From Candidatus Neomicrothrix sp. UBA2983 (GTDB lineage Bacteria > Actinomycetota > Acidimicrobiia > Acidimicrobiales > MedAcidi-G1), in contig DEAL01000016.1 in the NCBI GenBank assembly GCA_002346745.1, positions 1-64,000 of the forward strand: a stretch of DNA of 64,000 nt, in the 5' to 3' direction. Below, in pieces: positions 1 through 7,907 of this stretch; position 1 is the stretch's first letter, and every line of letters begins with the position of its first letter. Below the pieces are notes generated by a model that worked only from the letters and a program-made list of their open reading frames with translations, was not told the DNA's origin and ran no database searches. The position numbers and the translations under genes were made by a program.

Positions 1-551
1 TCTGGTCCCCACGGGCAGGGCAACTTGAAAGCTTCGAAGCCGAGTTCGCCGAACCATTCAAGGTCAGACCCAGTTGCATAACAGCGGACCGGTTCAGGGT
101 CCTTCGCCCCAAGAAGTTCGTAGACGGGCTTCTCAGCGAGTTTTCCTGCTAAATCCCATAGTGCTAAGTCGACGGCGCTAATCGCATAACTGGCTAGGCC
201 CGACGCTCCGAAGTGTGAACCGCAGGCGACCGTCATCATTTCCCAGAGTCGGTCGCGGTCTTGGATCGATTCACCGGAGAGCATCGGTCCGAGGTAGTCG
301 TTGATGAGTGGAACCGTGACGCCCGACAATGAACTCATGCCCAATCCCCATGTGCCTGAGCTTGTGGTGACGACACACATCACTTCGCCCCACGGTGGAC
401 GGAACCGGGAGGCTTGGCCCTGATATCGGCTGTCCACACCAAGTGGGTTCATATGGTCGATCTGGCCTTGCCAGTCCGCTACGCCCTCGAACGACCTACC
501 GAGTACCGCCGGGTTGGTTACGGCTGCGGCACGCACCGACTCGATCTTCAT
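1..551 (-). CDS. Enolase-superfamily dehydratase, L-rhamnonate dehydratase-like (cut by window edge)
   Basis: Members of this mandelate racemase/muconate lactonizing group abstract the proton alpha to a sugar-acid carboxylate and eliminate water. The first 183 codons are visible, from an ATG at 551 to the left edge, with no internal stop. The family signature AISAVDLALWDLAGKL is present, followed by PVYELLGAK, a YATG and a FKLPCPWGP stretch. Known L-rhamnonate dehydratases read YATG and KMPTHWGP at the same places, so I favour that subgroup over mandelate or galactonate enzymes. Metal ligands and catalytic bases lie beyond the edge, so the substrate is inferred. A GGGG tract lies about 10 nt before the start. 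Codons such as TTA, CTA and GAA are much more frequent than in the core genes to the right, suggesting acquired DNA. Confidence 0.8.
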   Translation of the reverse strand, partial: MKIESVRAAAVTNPAVLGRSFEGVADWQGQIDHMNPLGVDSRYQGQASRFRPPWGEVMCVVTTSSGTWGLGMSSLSGVTVPLINDYLGPMLSGESIQDRDRLWEMMTVACGSHFGASGLASYAISAVDLALWDLAGKLAEKPVYELLGAKDPEPVRCYATGSDLEWFGELGFEAFKLPCPWGP

Positions 552-655
552 CCGCTTAGTCCCCTATTTGGTCCAACTAGTCGCCTCAGCTGGCTTGGCC
601 GGCCAGACCGGGCTGTTTCACAGCGAGAAGGGCCTAGTCGATGGCCTGTCCGAAT

Positions 656-820
656 TCATCGAAGACTTGCCGCCTTCGTCTCCGTTAGTAGAAACTTCGC
701 CTTCGAAACCGGATGGGTCCGCACGATGATGCGTTCCCGGCATTCGGGACACTTTCGGCTCTGTTTGGGTGGCGGGTCGAGGACCGCCTCGCAGTGAGGG
801 CAGTTCGTCGATATCGACAT
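656..820 (-). CDS. Small zinc-ribbon protein, 54 aa
   Basis: A 54-residue protein built around two CxxC knuckles: CPHC at residues 7-10 and CPEC at 24-27, separated by DPPPKQSRK, then IIVRTHP and a C-terminal LLTETKA. This CPxC-LDPPPK-CPxC-VRTR-LLTE order occurs as a zinc-binding module in larger uncharacterised bacterial and phage proteins, so this may be a free-standing module or a truncated N-terminus. The start is supported by a TACCGT -10 box at 827-832 (minus strand) exactly 6 nt before the ATG, the spacing of a leaderless transcript. It lies in the same accessory stretch as the dehydratase gene. Function unknown; nucleic-acid binding is a guess from the fold. Confidence 0.6.
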   Translation of the reverse strand: MSISTNCPHCEAVLDPPPKQSRKCPECRERIIVRTHPVSKAKFLLTETKAASLR

Positions 821-826
821 GAGGAA

Positions 827-832
827 ACGGTA
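827..832 (-). promoter_or_regulatory. Putative -10 box (TACCGT), leaderless
   Basis: TACCGT on the minus strand, 6 nt before the zinc-ribbon ATG at 820. No Shine-Dalgarno is visible, so a leaderless transcript is likely. Confidence 0.35.
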
Positions 833-940
833 GACGAGTTTCGCCCTCGCAGGGATTGCGCTGGTTGCCGCTCGCTGATCTACCGGGCCGCCTGGGGGAG
901 AGAAAAGCGGCATCGGGCGGGGTTCCGGCGTGCACCGTGT

Positions 941-974
941 GGAAAAAACAAAGCGGCCTCGCTGCGTCGAGGCC
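941..974 (-). terminator. Rho-independent terminator
   Basis: On the minus strand a 7-bp stem GGCCTCG/CGAGGCC (968-974 with 955-961) and a 6-nt loop are followed by a T-rich tail containing six consecutive T (943-948). It closes the minus-strand pair that ends at 994 and separates the core from the accessory DNA to the left. Confidence 0.8.
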
Positions 975-993
975 AGAGTCGAACCGTGAGGCC

Positions 994-1410
994 CTAGGCG
1001 ATCCGTTCCGCCGCCGGCGGATGGTCGATGTCGACATATGCGCCGCCGAGGTAGAGCTCGCCGTCCTCTTCGTCCTTCTCGCCGGTCACGCACAACGTCA
1101 CCTGGCACCGGAACGGCACCGAGCGGGTCTTCCTGGGCCGCGCCGCATTGAGACCGTCGAGGATCGCATTGGCGATGTCCTGGTCGCCCTTGCGTATCCA
1201 GCCGATGCGGACGCCGTCGAGGAACGTCACCTGCACCGACCCCTCGAACTGGGACTCGAGGTCGGGGTACATGAGGACCTCGAACTCGCCTTCGATGTCG
1301 TAATCGTCGGGAGGCCCGGCCTCGGCGAGGAGGCGGTCGGTGACCTCCTCTGGTGCACCCTTGACGTTCAGATCGAACGTGTAGCCGCCACCTGGCTCGA
1401 GGCGGCACAC
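994..1410 (-). CDS. Hypothetical protein, possibly HIRAN-like, 138 aa
   Basis: Acidic soluble protein with no signal peptide or membrane segment. The start is a GTG at 1410, ten nt after the stop of the RDD gene and in the same frame, so the two are probably co-transcribed. The middle part (FEVLMYPD, then VQVTFLDGVRIGWIRKGD) and the later LYLGGAYVDID recall the beta-strand pattern of HIRAN domains, in which a small-molecule or DNA-end pocket is formed by strands around a VGY/IGW turn. The match is weak and by eye only. A terminator follows at 941-974. Function unknown. Confidence 0.7.
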   Translation of the reverse strand: MCRLEPGGGYTFDLNVKGAPEEVTDRLLAEAGPPDDYDIEGEFEVLMYPDLESQFEGSVQVTFLDGVRIGWIRKGDQDIANAILDGLNAARPRKTRSVPFRCQVTLCVTGEKDEEDGELYLGGAYVDIDHPPAAERIA

Positions 1411-1419
1411 CTCGACGCC

Positions 1420-2112
1420 CTAAGCCTCGCCGCCGTCGATGGGGTTCGGCGGATCGATGCGCTCGTGGTCCGGACCCGGACCGGGCGGGTCGATGCGCTC
1501 GTGGTCCGAGGTCGGGTTCGGGAGGCCGGGGACCTCGGGGGGCCAGCCGGCGTCGCCTCGGTCGACGACCAGGGTGCGGCCGATCATGTCGCCCATGCGG
1601 CGGTGGCCCTTCGTCGTGAGCACCATCCCGAACTCGACGATCGGGATGATCCAGCTCAGCGGCGGGAAGAACACCAGCAGCGGCAGGGTCCGGCCGAGGG
1701 CGCCCTTGATGCCCGGCAGGCCGCCGTCGGACCGGCGCACCACCCGCAGCCCGGTGACCGCCTTGCCGACGCTGAACCCGGTCAGGCCCGTCAGCACCAC
1801 CTGGTTGCCGATCGAGAGCAGCATCGGCACGAGGACCGTGGGGGAGAAGAGGCCGGCGTTGAAGCGCCACGCCTCGCCGTCGACAACCATGCACCCCGAG
1901 GTGCTGCCGTAGAGCAGCCGGCAGGCCTCGCCGGCCTCGACGCCGGCCGGCACCGGCTCCGAGTCCATCGAGGTCAGCAGCAGCACCACCAGCACGGCGG
2001 CCACGATGAAGCCGTCGACCACCGTGGCGATGATGCGGCGGACGACGACCGCCGTCGGGTCGCCCTCGGTGCGGCCATGGCCGACCCGTCCCATGCCCCG
2101 GATGTTGTCCAT
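1420..2112 (-). CDS. RDD-family membrane protein, 230 aa
   Basis: RDD proteins are small polytopic membrane proteins named for conserved Arg-Asp-Asp residues; roles in ion exchange have been proposed for some. Here the N-terminal segment VVVRRIIATVVDGFIVAAVLV contains the R...D pattern, followed by hydrophobic segments around LVPMLLSIGNQVVLTGLTG, a GKAVTGLRVV loop and PLLVFFPPLSWIIPIVEFG, then RRMGDMIGRTLVV, which is typical of the family. The ATG at 2112 is preferred because it starts just before the charged N-terminus; a longer reading would run into the divergent glyS promoter. The C-terminus is a Pro/Asp-rich tail with a repeated octapeptide. Confidence 0.85.
   Translation of the reverse strand: MDNIRGMGRVGHGRTEGDPTAVVVRRIIATVVDGFIVAAVLVVLLLTSMDSEPVPAGVEAGEACRLLYGSTSGCMVVDGEAWRFNAGLFSPTVLVPMLLSIGNQVVLTGLTGFSVGKAVTGLRVVRRSDGGLPGIKGALGRTLPLLVFFPPLSWIIPIVEFGMVLTTKGHRRMGDMIGRTLVVDRGDAGWPPEVPGLPNPTSDHERIDPPGPGPDHERIDPPNPIDGGEA
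1455..1508 (-). repeat. 36-nt-period tandem repeat in the RDD tail
   Basis: An 18-bp block recurs exactly at 1455-1472 and 1491-1508, giving two DHERIDPP octapeptides 12 residues apart in the C-terminal tail of the RDD protein. Confidence 0.85.
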
Positions 2113-2171
2113 CCGGGGAGTGTGGCACGGATCAAGGCCCGACCGTCGCCAGCGTCGGGGCGGTCGGTCGC

Positions 2172-2177
2172 TACCCT
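2172..2177 (+). promoter_or_regulatory. Putative -10 box of glyS (TACCCT)
   Basis: TACCCT lies 8 nt before the glyS ATG with no Shine-Dalgarno between; leaderless start suspected. Confidence 0.35.
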
Positions 2178-2185
2178 GCTCCGCC

Positions 2186-3505
2186 ATGGTCCCCAACGAC
2201 GAGACCCTGTTCGACAAGGTCGTCAACCTCTCCAAGCGCCGGGGATTCGTCTTCCAGTCGGCCGAGATCTACGGCGGCTTCCGCTCCACCTACGACTACG
2301 GCCCCATCGGCGTCCTGCTGCTGCGCAACGTCAAGGCACAGTGGTGGCGGTCGATGGTGCAGTTGCGCCACGACGTGGTCGGGCTCGACGCCTCGATCCT
2401 GTCGCCGCCGGCCGTGTGGGAGGCCTCGGGGCACCTCGCCAACTTCACCGACCCGCTGGTCGACTGCCGCAAGTGCGGTGCCCGCCACCGCGAGGACAAG
2501 CTCGACGACCCCGACACCTGCCCCGACTGTGGATCGACCGGGACGTTCACCGAGGCCCGCGAGTTCAACCTCATGTTCAAGACCCACGCCGGCCCGGTCG
2601 CGGAGTCGGCCGCCGAGGTCTACCTGCGGCCCGAGACCGCCCAGGGCATGTTCACCAACTTCGCCAACGTGCTCAACACCAGCCGCAAGCGGCCGCCGTT
2701 CGGCATCGCCCAGATCGGCAAGTCGTTCCGCAACGAGATCACGCCCGGCAACTTCGTGTTCCGCACCCGCGAGTTCGAGCAGATGGAGCTCGAGTTCTTC
2801 GTGCCGCCCGCCGAGTCCGGCGAGTGGTTCGAGCACTGGTGCGACCAGCGCATGGCCTGGTACCACGACCTCGGCATGCCCGCCGACCGGCTGCGGCTGC
2901 GGGCCCACGAGGGCCACGAGCTGAGCCATTACTCGATGGCCACCTCCGACGTCGAGTTCCTGTTCCCGTGGGGCTGGGACGAGCTCGAGGGCATCGCCAA
3001 CCGGACTGACTTCGACCTGCGCCGCCACGCCGAGGCGTCCGGCACCCGCCTGGAGTACCTCGACCCGGCCACCAACGAGAAGTACGTGCCGCACGTGATC
3101 GAGCCGGCCGCCGGCGCCACCCGTACCGCCATGGCGTTCCTGATGGCGGCCTACGACGAGGAGGAGGTGCGCGGCGAGCAGCGCACCGTCCTGCGCCTCG
3201 ACCCCCGGCTGGCCCCCTACACAGTTGCCGTGCTGCCGCTGTCGAAGAAGCCGGAGTTGGTCGAGCCGTCCCGCGAGGTGCTCGGCCTGGTCCAGCCGCA
3301 CTGGATGTGCGACTACGACGAGACCCAGGCCATCGGCCGCCGCTACCGCCGCCAGGACGAGATCGGCACGCCGTTCTGCGTCACCGTCGACTTCGACACC
3401 CTCGACGACCGGGCCGTCACCGTGCGCGAGCGCGACTCGATGGAGCAGGAGCGGGTTCCGATCGACGACCTCGTCGGCTACCTGCAGGGGCGGCTTCCGG
3501 CCTGA
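2186..3505 (+). CDS. glyS: Glycyl-tRNA synthetase (alpha2 type)
   Basis: Class II synthetase that charges tRNA-Gly in the cytoplasm. The 439-residue single-chain form is typical of the bacterial/eukaryotic alpha2 enzyme. Visible landmarks are the N-terminal KRRGFVFQSAEIYGG, motif 1 area YDYGPIGVLL, a zinc ribbon CRKC...CPDC near residues 95-115, motif 2 region around FRNEITPGNFVFRTREFEQME, motif 3 GATRTAMAFLMAAYDEE, and the anticodon-binding domain beginning at RLAPYTVAVLPL. The ATG at 2186 is chosen because MVPNDETLFDKVVNL is the conserved N-terminus and a TACCCT -10 box lies 8 nt upstream. dnaG follows 69 nt downstream on the same strand. Confidence 0.97.
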   Translation: MVPNDETLFDKVVNLSKRRGFVFQSAEIYGGFRSTYDYGPIGVLLLRNVKAQWWRSMVQLRHDVVGLDASILSPPAVWEASGHLANFTDPLVDCRKCGARHREDKLDDPDTCPDCGSTGTFTEAREFNLMFKTHAGPVAESAAEVYLRPETAQGMFTNFANVLNTSRKRPPFGIAQIGKSFRNEITPGNFVFRTREFEQMELEFFVPPAESGEWFEHWCDQRMAWYHDLGMPADRLRLRAHEGHELSHYSMATSDVEFLFPWGWDELEGIANRTDFDLRRHAEASGTRLEYLDPATNEKYVPHVIEPAAGATRTAMAFLMAAYDEEEVRGEQRTVLRLDPRLAPYTVAVLPLSKKPELVEPSREVLGLVQPHWMCDYDETQAIGRRYRRQDEIGTPFCVTVDFDTLDDRAVTVRERDSMEQERVPIDDLVGYLQGRLPA

Positions 3506-3561
3506 CCCGGGTCCTGCACGGCGCGCCTCCCGCGGCCGGAATGGCCGTCGGAGGTCGCTGC

Positions 3562-3567
3562 TAGTTT
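3562..3567 (+). promoter_or_regulatory. Putative -10 box of dnaG (TAGTTT)
   Basis: TAGTTT ends 7 nt before the dnaG ATG at 3575 with no ribosome site between, consistent with leaderless initiation of the dnaG-sigma operon. Confidence 0.4.
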
Positions 3568-3574
3568 CCGCCCC

Positions 3575-5374
3575 ATGGGGATCGTCGATGACGACGTGCG
3601 CAGGGTGCGGGACGCCAGCGACATCGTCGGGATCGTCACCCAGCACACCCAGCTCAAGAAGACCGGCCGCCAGTGGATGGGCCTCTGCCCCTTCCACGGG
3701 GAGAAGTCGCCGTCGTTCTCGGTCAACCAGGAGAAGGCGGTCTTCTACTGCTTCGGCTGCCAGATGCAGGGCGACGTCATCGACTTCGTCCGCGAGATCG
3801 AACACCTCGATTTCGCCGGCGCCGTCGAGTACCTGGCCGGCAAGGCCAACATCACGCTGCGCTACACCGACACGAAGGAGACGAAGCAGCGGGGACGGCG
3901 ACGTGAGTTGGTCGAGTCCGTCGTCAAGGCGGCCGACTTCTACCACCAGCGGCTCCTCGAGGGAGACGACGCCGGCCCCGCACGCAGCTACCTGAGGGCC
4001 CGCGGCTACGACGGCGAGGTGGTCCGGAAGTTTCGCATCGGCTGGGCGCCCGAGTCGTGGGACGCCCTGGCGAAGCACCTGCGGCTCTCGACCGACGACC
4101 TCGAGGCCGCTGGGCTGGGCGGTCGGTCCAAGCGCGGCACGGCCTACGACTTCTTCCGGGCCCGGATCGTGTTCCCCATCTTCGACGAGCGGGGCGACGC
4201 CGTCGGCTTCGGCGGCCGCAAGCTGCCCGACGCCGAGGGACCCAAGTACAAGAACACCTCGGACCGCTCCGAGGTCTACGACAAGGGCCGCCTCCTCTAC
4301 GGCCTCAACTGGGCCAAGGCCGAGGCCGGACGCCTCGATGAGATCATCGTGTGCGAGGGATACACGGACGTGATCGGCTTCCACCAGGCCGGCGTCGAGC
4401 GGGCGGTCGCCACCTGCGGCACCGCCATGACGCCCGACCACGCCCGCAAGCTGTCCCGATTCGCTCCCCGGGTGGTGCTGGCCTTCGACGCCGACGGTGC
4501 CGGCCAGAACGCCGCCGAGCGGGTCTACGCCTGGGAGGAGGAGTTCGGGCTGCGCTTCGCCGTCGCCGCCCTGCCCGAGGGCTCCGATCCCGGCGACCTG
4601 GCCCGCAGCGACCCCGAGGCGCTGGCCCGGGCGGTCGCCGAGGCCCGTCCGTTCCTCGAGTTCCGCATCGACCGTGCGATCGCCCGCGGCGACCTGGACA
4701 CCATGGAGGGTCGGGCGCTCGCCGCCGCCGAGGCCATGGCGCTCGTGGCCGAGCATCCCAACCCGCTGGTGCGCGACCAGTACGTCGTCAGCATCGCCGA
4801 CCGCTGCCGGGTCTCGGCCGACGAGATGCGGCGGCTGGCCCCCTCCGGTCGGGGACGGGCAAAGGCGGCCGGCGGTGCGGCCCAGGCGCGTGGCGGTGCG
4901 CCCTCCTCGACCCGGCCCACCTCGGAGCACCAGGCGCTGCGGCTGCTGCTCCACCGGCCCGACGAGGTCGCCGGGCTGCTCCACCCGGTGCTGTTCGCCG
5001 ACACCACCAGCCGGGTCGCCTTCCTGGCGCTCTGCGAGGCCGGCGACCTGCACGCCGCACGGGCGGCCGCCGGGGGAGCGGCCGCCGACCTCCTGGGGAG
5101 GCTCGCCGTCGAGGATGCCACCGATGATGACCCCCTCGGCGTGCTCAACCGCCTCGTCTCCCTTGCGGCTGAGCGCGCCGCCGCCGAACTCGAGGCCGAG
5201 GCCCGCGAGAGCGGCGACCTGGCCACCTACCAGCCGTCCATCTCCTACCTCCGGACCGCGATCATCGAACTGCGGGAGCTCGACATGTACCACGAGGCAG
5301 TGCCCGGCGGTGGGCCCCTCGAACCGTTGCTACGGTGGCTCGTCGAGTATTCGGAGGGGAGCGAGCATGAGTGA
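3575..5374 (+). CDS. dnaG: DNA primase
   Basis: Synthesises RNA primers at the replication fork with DnaB helicase. The 599-residue protein shows the N-terminal CHC2 zinc finger (C38, H41 in CPFHGEKSPSF and C59, C62 in YCFGC), the primase core, and the TOPRIM domain with the catalytic EGYTDVIGFHQAG motif near residue 263 and the metal-binding AFDADGAGQNA. The C-terminal third is a helical region that would contact the helicase. It overlaps the sigma-factor gene by 8 nt, so the two are translationally coupled, as in the classical macromolecular synthesis operon. Confidence 0.98.
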   Translation: MGIVDDDVRRVRDASDIVGIVTQHTQLKKTGRQWMGLCPFHGEKSPSFSVNQEKAVFYCFGCQMQGDVIDFVREIEHLDFAGAVEYLAGKANITLRYTDTKETKQRGRRRELVESVVKAADFYHQRLLEGDDAGPARSYLRARGYDGEVVRKFRIGWAPESWDALAKHLRLSTDDLEAAGLGGRSKRGTAYDFFRARIVFPIFDERGDAVGFGGRKLPDAEGPKYKNTSDRSEVYDKGRLLYGLNWAKAEAGRLDEIIVCEGYTDVIGFHQAGVERAVATCGTAMTPDHARKLSRFAPRVVLAFDADGAGQNAAERVYAWEEEFGLRFAVAALPEGSDPGDLARSDPEALARAVAEARPFLEFRIDRAIARGDLDTMEGRALAAAEAMALVAEHPNPLVRDQYVVSIADRCRVSADEMRRLAPSGRGRAKAAGGAAQARGGAPSSTRPTSEHQALRLLLHRPDEVAGLLHPVLFADTTSRVAFLALCEAGDLHAARAAAGGAAADLLGRLAVEDATDDDPLGVLNRLVSLAAERAAAELEAEARESGDLATYQPSISYLRTAIIELRELDMYHEAVPGGGPLEPLLRWLVEYSEGSEHE

Positions 5375-6617
5375 CCCCGCCCCAAAGGCCCACTGGGCCG
5401 GGGTGTCGGAGTTCGAGTACATGCGTCTCCTCCGGCGTGGACGGTCACGGGGCCGCCTCACCCTCGACGAGGTCGTCGAGGTCCTCCAGGACGCCGAGCT
5501 CACGACAGAGCTGATCGGTGAGATCCGCGGAGCACTCGACGCCCAGGGCATCGAGCTCGACGAGACCGTCGTCGACCTCGAGGACGATGCCGACGAGGAG
5601 GACATCCTGCGGCTGCTGCGGCCGAGGCAGCGTGCGCCCCGCCGCCGCGACCCGGCCCGCCACCCCTCCGAACGCGGGATGGTCGGCGACTCCACCCGGA
5701 TGTACCTCCAGGAGATCGGCGAGGTGGCGCTGCTGACCGCCAGCGAGGAGGTCGAGCTGGCAACCGCCATCCGGGAGGGCAACGAGGCCGAGTCGGAGTT
5801 GGCCGACCAGGCCGCCGCCGGCACGCTCGGGCGCCTCGACCGCGTCGACCTCGTGCGCCTGCGCCGGCGTCAACGGGCCGGCGAAATGGCCCGCGACCGA
5901 CTGACCCGGGCCAACCTGCGTCTCGTGGTGTCGATCGCCAAGCGCCATGTGGGGCGTGGGCTGCCACTGCTCGACCTGGTCCAGGAGGGCAACCTCGGGC
6001 TGATGCGGGCCGTCGAGAAGTTCGACCCCGGCAAGGGCTTCAAGTTCTCGACCTACGCCACCTGGTGGATACGCCAGGCCATCACCCGTGCGGTGGCCGA
6101 CCAGGCTCGCACGATCCGCATCCCGGTCCACATGGTCGACGCCATGAACCGCTGCGTGCGCACCCAGCGGGAACTGCAGCAGGAGCTCGAGCGTCCGCCG
6201 ACCATCGGGGAGATCGCCGAGCGGGCATCGATCAGCCCCGACAAGGTCGAGGACCTGCTGGAGTTGGCACGCAACCAGGACCCGCTGTCGCTCGACACGC
6301 CCCTCGGCGAGGAACAGGACGCCAGCCTCGCCGACCTGGTGGCCGACCTCGATGCCGAGGACGCCGCCATCGCCGCGGCCCGGATCCTCCTCCGGGACGA
6401 CGTGCAGGAGGTGCTCGACCAACTCGACGACCGGGAGCGCGACGTCGTGCGGATGCGGTTCGGCCTCGACAACGGCAAGCAGGCCACCCTCGAGGAGGTG
6501 GGCCGCATCTTCGGCGTCACCCGGGAGCGGGTCCGCCAGATCGAGTCCCGCACCATGGCGAAGTTGCGGCATCCGCTGCACTCTTCGAAGCTCAAGGACT
6601 ACCTCGACGAGAGCTGA
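5367..6617 (+). CDS. rpoD: Principal RNA polymerase sigma factor (sigma-70 family)
   Basis: Primary sigma factor that directs polymerase to housekeeping promoters. Region 1.2 is TRMYLQEIGEVALLTASEE, regions 2.1-2.4 run from LVVSIAKRHVGRGLPLLD through FKFSTYATWWIRQAITRA, region 3 contains RPPTIGEIAER, and region 4.2 is the helix-turn-helix EVGRIFGVTRERVRQIE. The N-terminal domain before region 1.2 is short (about 100 residues), as in many actinobacterial SigA/HrdB proteins. The ATG at 5367 has a strong GGAGGGGA ribosome site at 5353-5360 and overlaps the end of dnaG by 8 nt. A strong hairpin directly at the stop codon probably ends the operon. Confidence 0.97.
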   Translation: MSDPAPKAHWAGVSEFEYMRLLRRGRSRGRLTLDEVVEVLQDAELTTELIGEIRGALDAQGIELDETVVDLEDDADEEDILRLLRPRQRAPRRRDPARHPSERGMVGDSTRMYLQEIGEVALLTASEEVELATAIREGNEAESELADQAAAGTLGRLDRVDLVRLRRRQRAGEMARDRLTRANLRLVVSIAKRHVGRGLPLLDLVQEGNLGLMRAVEKFDPGKGFKFSTYATWWIRQAITRAVADQARTIRIPVHMVDAMNRCVRTQRELQQELERPPTIGEIAERASISPDKVEDLLELARNQDPLSLDTPLGEEQDASLADLVADLDAEDAAIAAARILLRDDVQEVLDQLDDRERDVVRMRFGLDNGKQATLEEVGRIFGVTRERVRQIESRTMAKLRHPLHSSKLKDYLDES

Positions 6618-6653
6618 CACGGGGCCGGGTCGGTGCCGGAACGGGCCCCGTGT
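6617..6653 (+). terminator. Hairpin terminator after the sigma gene
   Basis: A perfect 10-bp inverted repeat ACACGGGGCC / GGCCCCGTGT (6617-6626 with 6644-6653) begins at the last base of the stop codon. There is no T tract, as is common for actinobacterial terminators. Confidence 0.6.
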
Positions 6654-6696
6654 CCGGACGGGCCGACCGGGCGCGCTGGTATCCTTCGCCCCGCCT

Positions 6697-6772
6697 TCCG
6701 GGGTAGCTCAGCTGGCAGAGCGTCGGACTGTTAATCCGCAGGTCGTGGGTTCGAGCCCCACCCCCGGAGCCA
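6697..6772 (+). tRNA. tRNA-Asn (GTT)
   Basis: A 76-nt cloverleaf with acceptor TCCGGGG/CCCCGGA, D-arm containing AGCTCAGCTGGCAGAGC, anticodon loop CTGTTAA with anticodon GTT, T-arm GTGGG-TTCGAGC-CCCAC and an encoded CCA end. It lies immediately left of integrase-like remnants, so its 3' end has probably served as an attachment site. Confidence 0.97.
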
Positions 6773-7159
6773 TCAAAACCGCAGGTCAGAGCGGGCCTTC
6801 CTAGACCTCACTGGTGCTCGATGCGCCCAGAGTGTCCAAGAAGTGTCCAACCAGATCCGATTCAGGTTCCGAACGCTGCCCCGAGTACCTCTCCGAGTAC
6901 CGCAGCTGCGGCCCTGTCGCGCTCCTGCTCGGTGTACCCGTAGGCGTTGAGGGTGAACGCCGGGGTTTCATGACTCCTGTCAACGTTCACCGTCGCGACC
7001 TCGAGGGGGTAGCACGCCTGGTGTCGGTCGCCGACGCCCTCGAGCAGGCCGACAGCATCGAAAGTCATGTCTTGAGCCAGCCTCTAGAGAGCGTCACGGG
7101 CGGCGGCGATGATTAGGGCGTGGGATTACTGCGTAGGGGAAGCTGAGCGGGTCGGCCGC
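6773..7159 (-). mobile_element. Remnant of a tRNA-Asn-targeted integrative element
   Basis: This 387-nt stretch between tRNA-Asn and recO holds no intact gene. It contains the C-terminal end of a tyrosine integrase (6862-7068), a directly repeated AGTGTCCAA at about 6831-6850, and otherwise unassignable sequence of lower GC than its surroundings. Integrases of tRNA-borne elements typically end next to the tRNA 3' end, as here. No second copy of the tRNA 3' end was found in the window, so the other attachment half is lost. Between 7069 and 7159 I see nothing recognisable. Confidence 0.5.
6862..7068 (-). pseudogene. Tyrosine recombinase C-terminal fragment
   Basis: The 68-codon open stretch ends SHETPAFTLNAYGYTEQERD followed by an Ala/Leu-rich tail. 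Phage-type integrases have a final box of the form LGHxxPAxTLxxYxH followed by an Ala-rich helix, and this matches the second half of that box. The catalytic Arg, His-x-x-Arg and the rest of the protein are missing and the upstream sequence is not convincingly alignable, so it is a decayed 3' end. I infer an ancient integration at tRNA-Asn; the call rests on a single motif. Confidence 0.5.
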
Positions 7160-7879
7160 CTAGGCCCGTTCCATGACGTGACGGGAGCGGATGCGCCGTT
7201 CGAGGTGGTACTCGGCGGCGTCGGTGGCGACGGCGTCGACCTCGGCACAGACCCGGGCGTCCTCGACCTCGAGGGCGGTCGACAGGTGGCCGCCCAGCAC
7301 CGCCCGCAGCACCGCCAGCGCCGACTCCGACAAGGGGCGCCCGCGCCGGCAGTCGGCGCACAGCACCCCGCCCTCGCCCGGGTCGACCGCCACCAGCCGG
7401 TCGGTCGTCTGGCAGCGGACGCAGGCGTCCAGCGCCGGGGCCAGCCCCTCGTGGGCCAGGGCCTTCAGGAAGAACGCCGGCACCAGCAGCGGCGAGGGCC
7501 GCTGCTCGAGGGTCCGCAGGGCGCCGACGAGCATGTCGTAGCGGCGCCGGTCGCCCTCCCCCTCCGACGACAGCCGCTCGGCCACCTCCAGCAGCGCCGA
7601 GGCGTCGGCGAACCGGTCCGGGTCGCCGCGCAGCGACGGGAACGTGTCGAGGCTCTCGGCCTGGGTGACGATCTGCAGGTCGCCACGCCCCTCGTGGAGC
7701 TGCACCGCCACGTGGCAGGTGGGCTCCAGCCGGCCGCCGAACTTCGAGCGGGTGCGCCGCACCCCCTTGGCGACCGCCCGCACCTGGCCGTGCCCGGCGG
7801 TCAGCAGCGCCAGGATCCGGTCGGCCTCCCCCAGCTTCCAGGTGCGCAGCACCACGGCCTCGTCGCGGTAGAGCGGCAC
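7160..7879 (-). CDS. recO: DNA repair protein RecO
   Basis: RecO loads RecA on SSB-coated single strands in the RecFOR pathway. The 239-residue protein begins with the OB-fold strand pattern YRDEAVVLRTWKLGEADRIL, then VRAVAKGVRRTRSKFGGRLEP, and carries the four-cysteine zinc site CVRC...CADC near residues 152-176. The length is normal. The start is a GTG at 7879, 28 nt after uppS, and the two are likely co-transcribed. The gene stops at the edge of the integrative-element remnant. Confidence 0.95.
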   Translation of the reverse strand: MPLYRDEAVVLRTWKLGEADRILALLTAGHGQVRAVAKGVRRTRSKFGGRLEPTCHVAVQLHEGRGDLQIVTQAESLDTFPSLRGDPDRFADASALLEVAERLSSEGEGDRRRYDMLVGALRTLEQRPSPLLVPAFFLKALAHEGLAPALDACVRCQTTDRLVAVDPGEGGVLCADCRRGRPLSESALAVLRAVLGGHLSTALEVEDARVCAEVDAVATDAAEYHLERRIRSRHVMERA

Positions 7880-7907
7880 TAGCGACGCGCCCCCGCGACC
7901 GGTCGCA

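Noticed and set aside
656..2128. 490-codon minus-strand frame
   Set aside because: Its upstream part is a shadow; only the last 54 codons (from ATG 820) look like a real gene.
2171..5293. 1040-codon minus-strand open frame opposite glyS and dnaG
   Set aside because: Shadow of high-GC coding DNA; low-complexity composition, and the opposite strand encodes complete conserved enzymes.
6814..7116. 100-codon plus-strand ORF beside tRNA-Asn
   Set aside because: Antisense to the integrase remnant, with no recognisable protein features.
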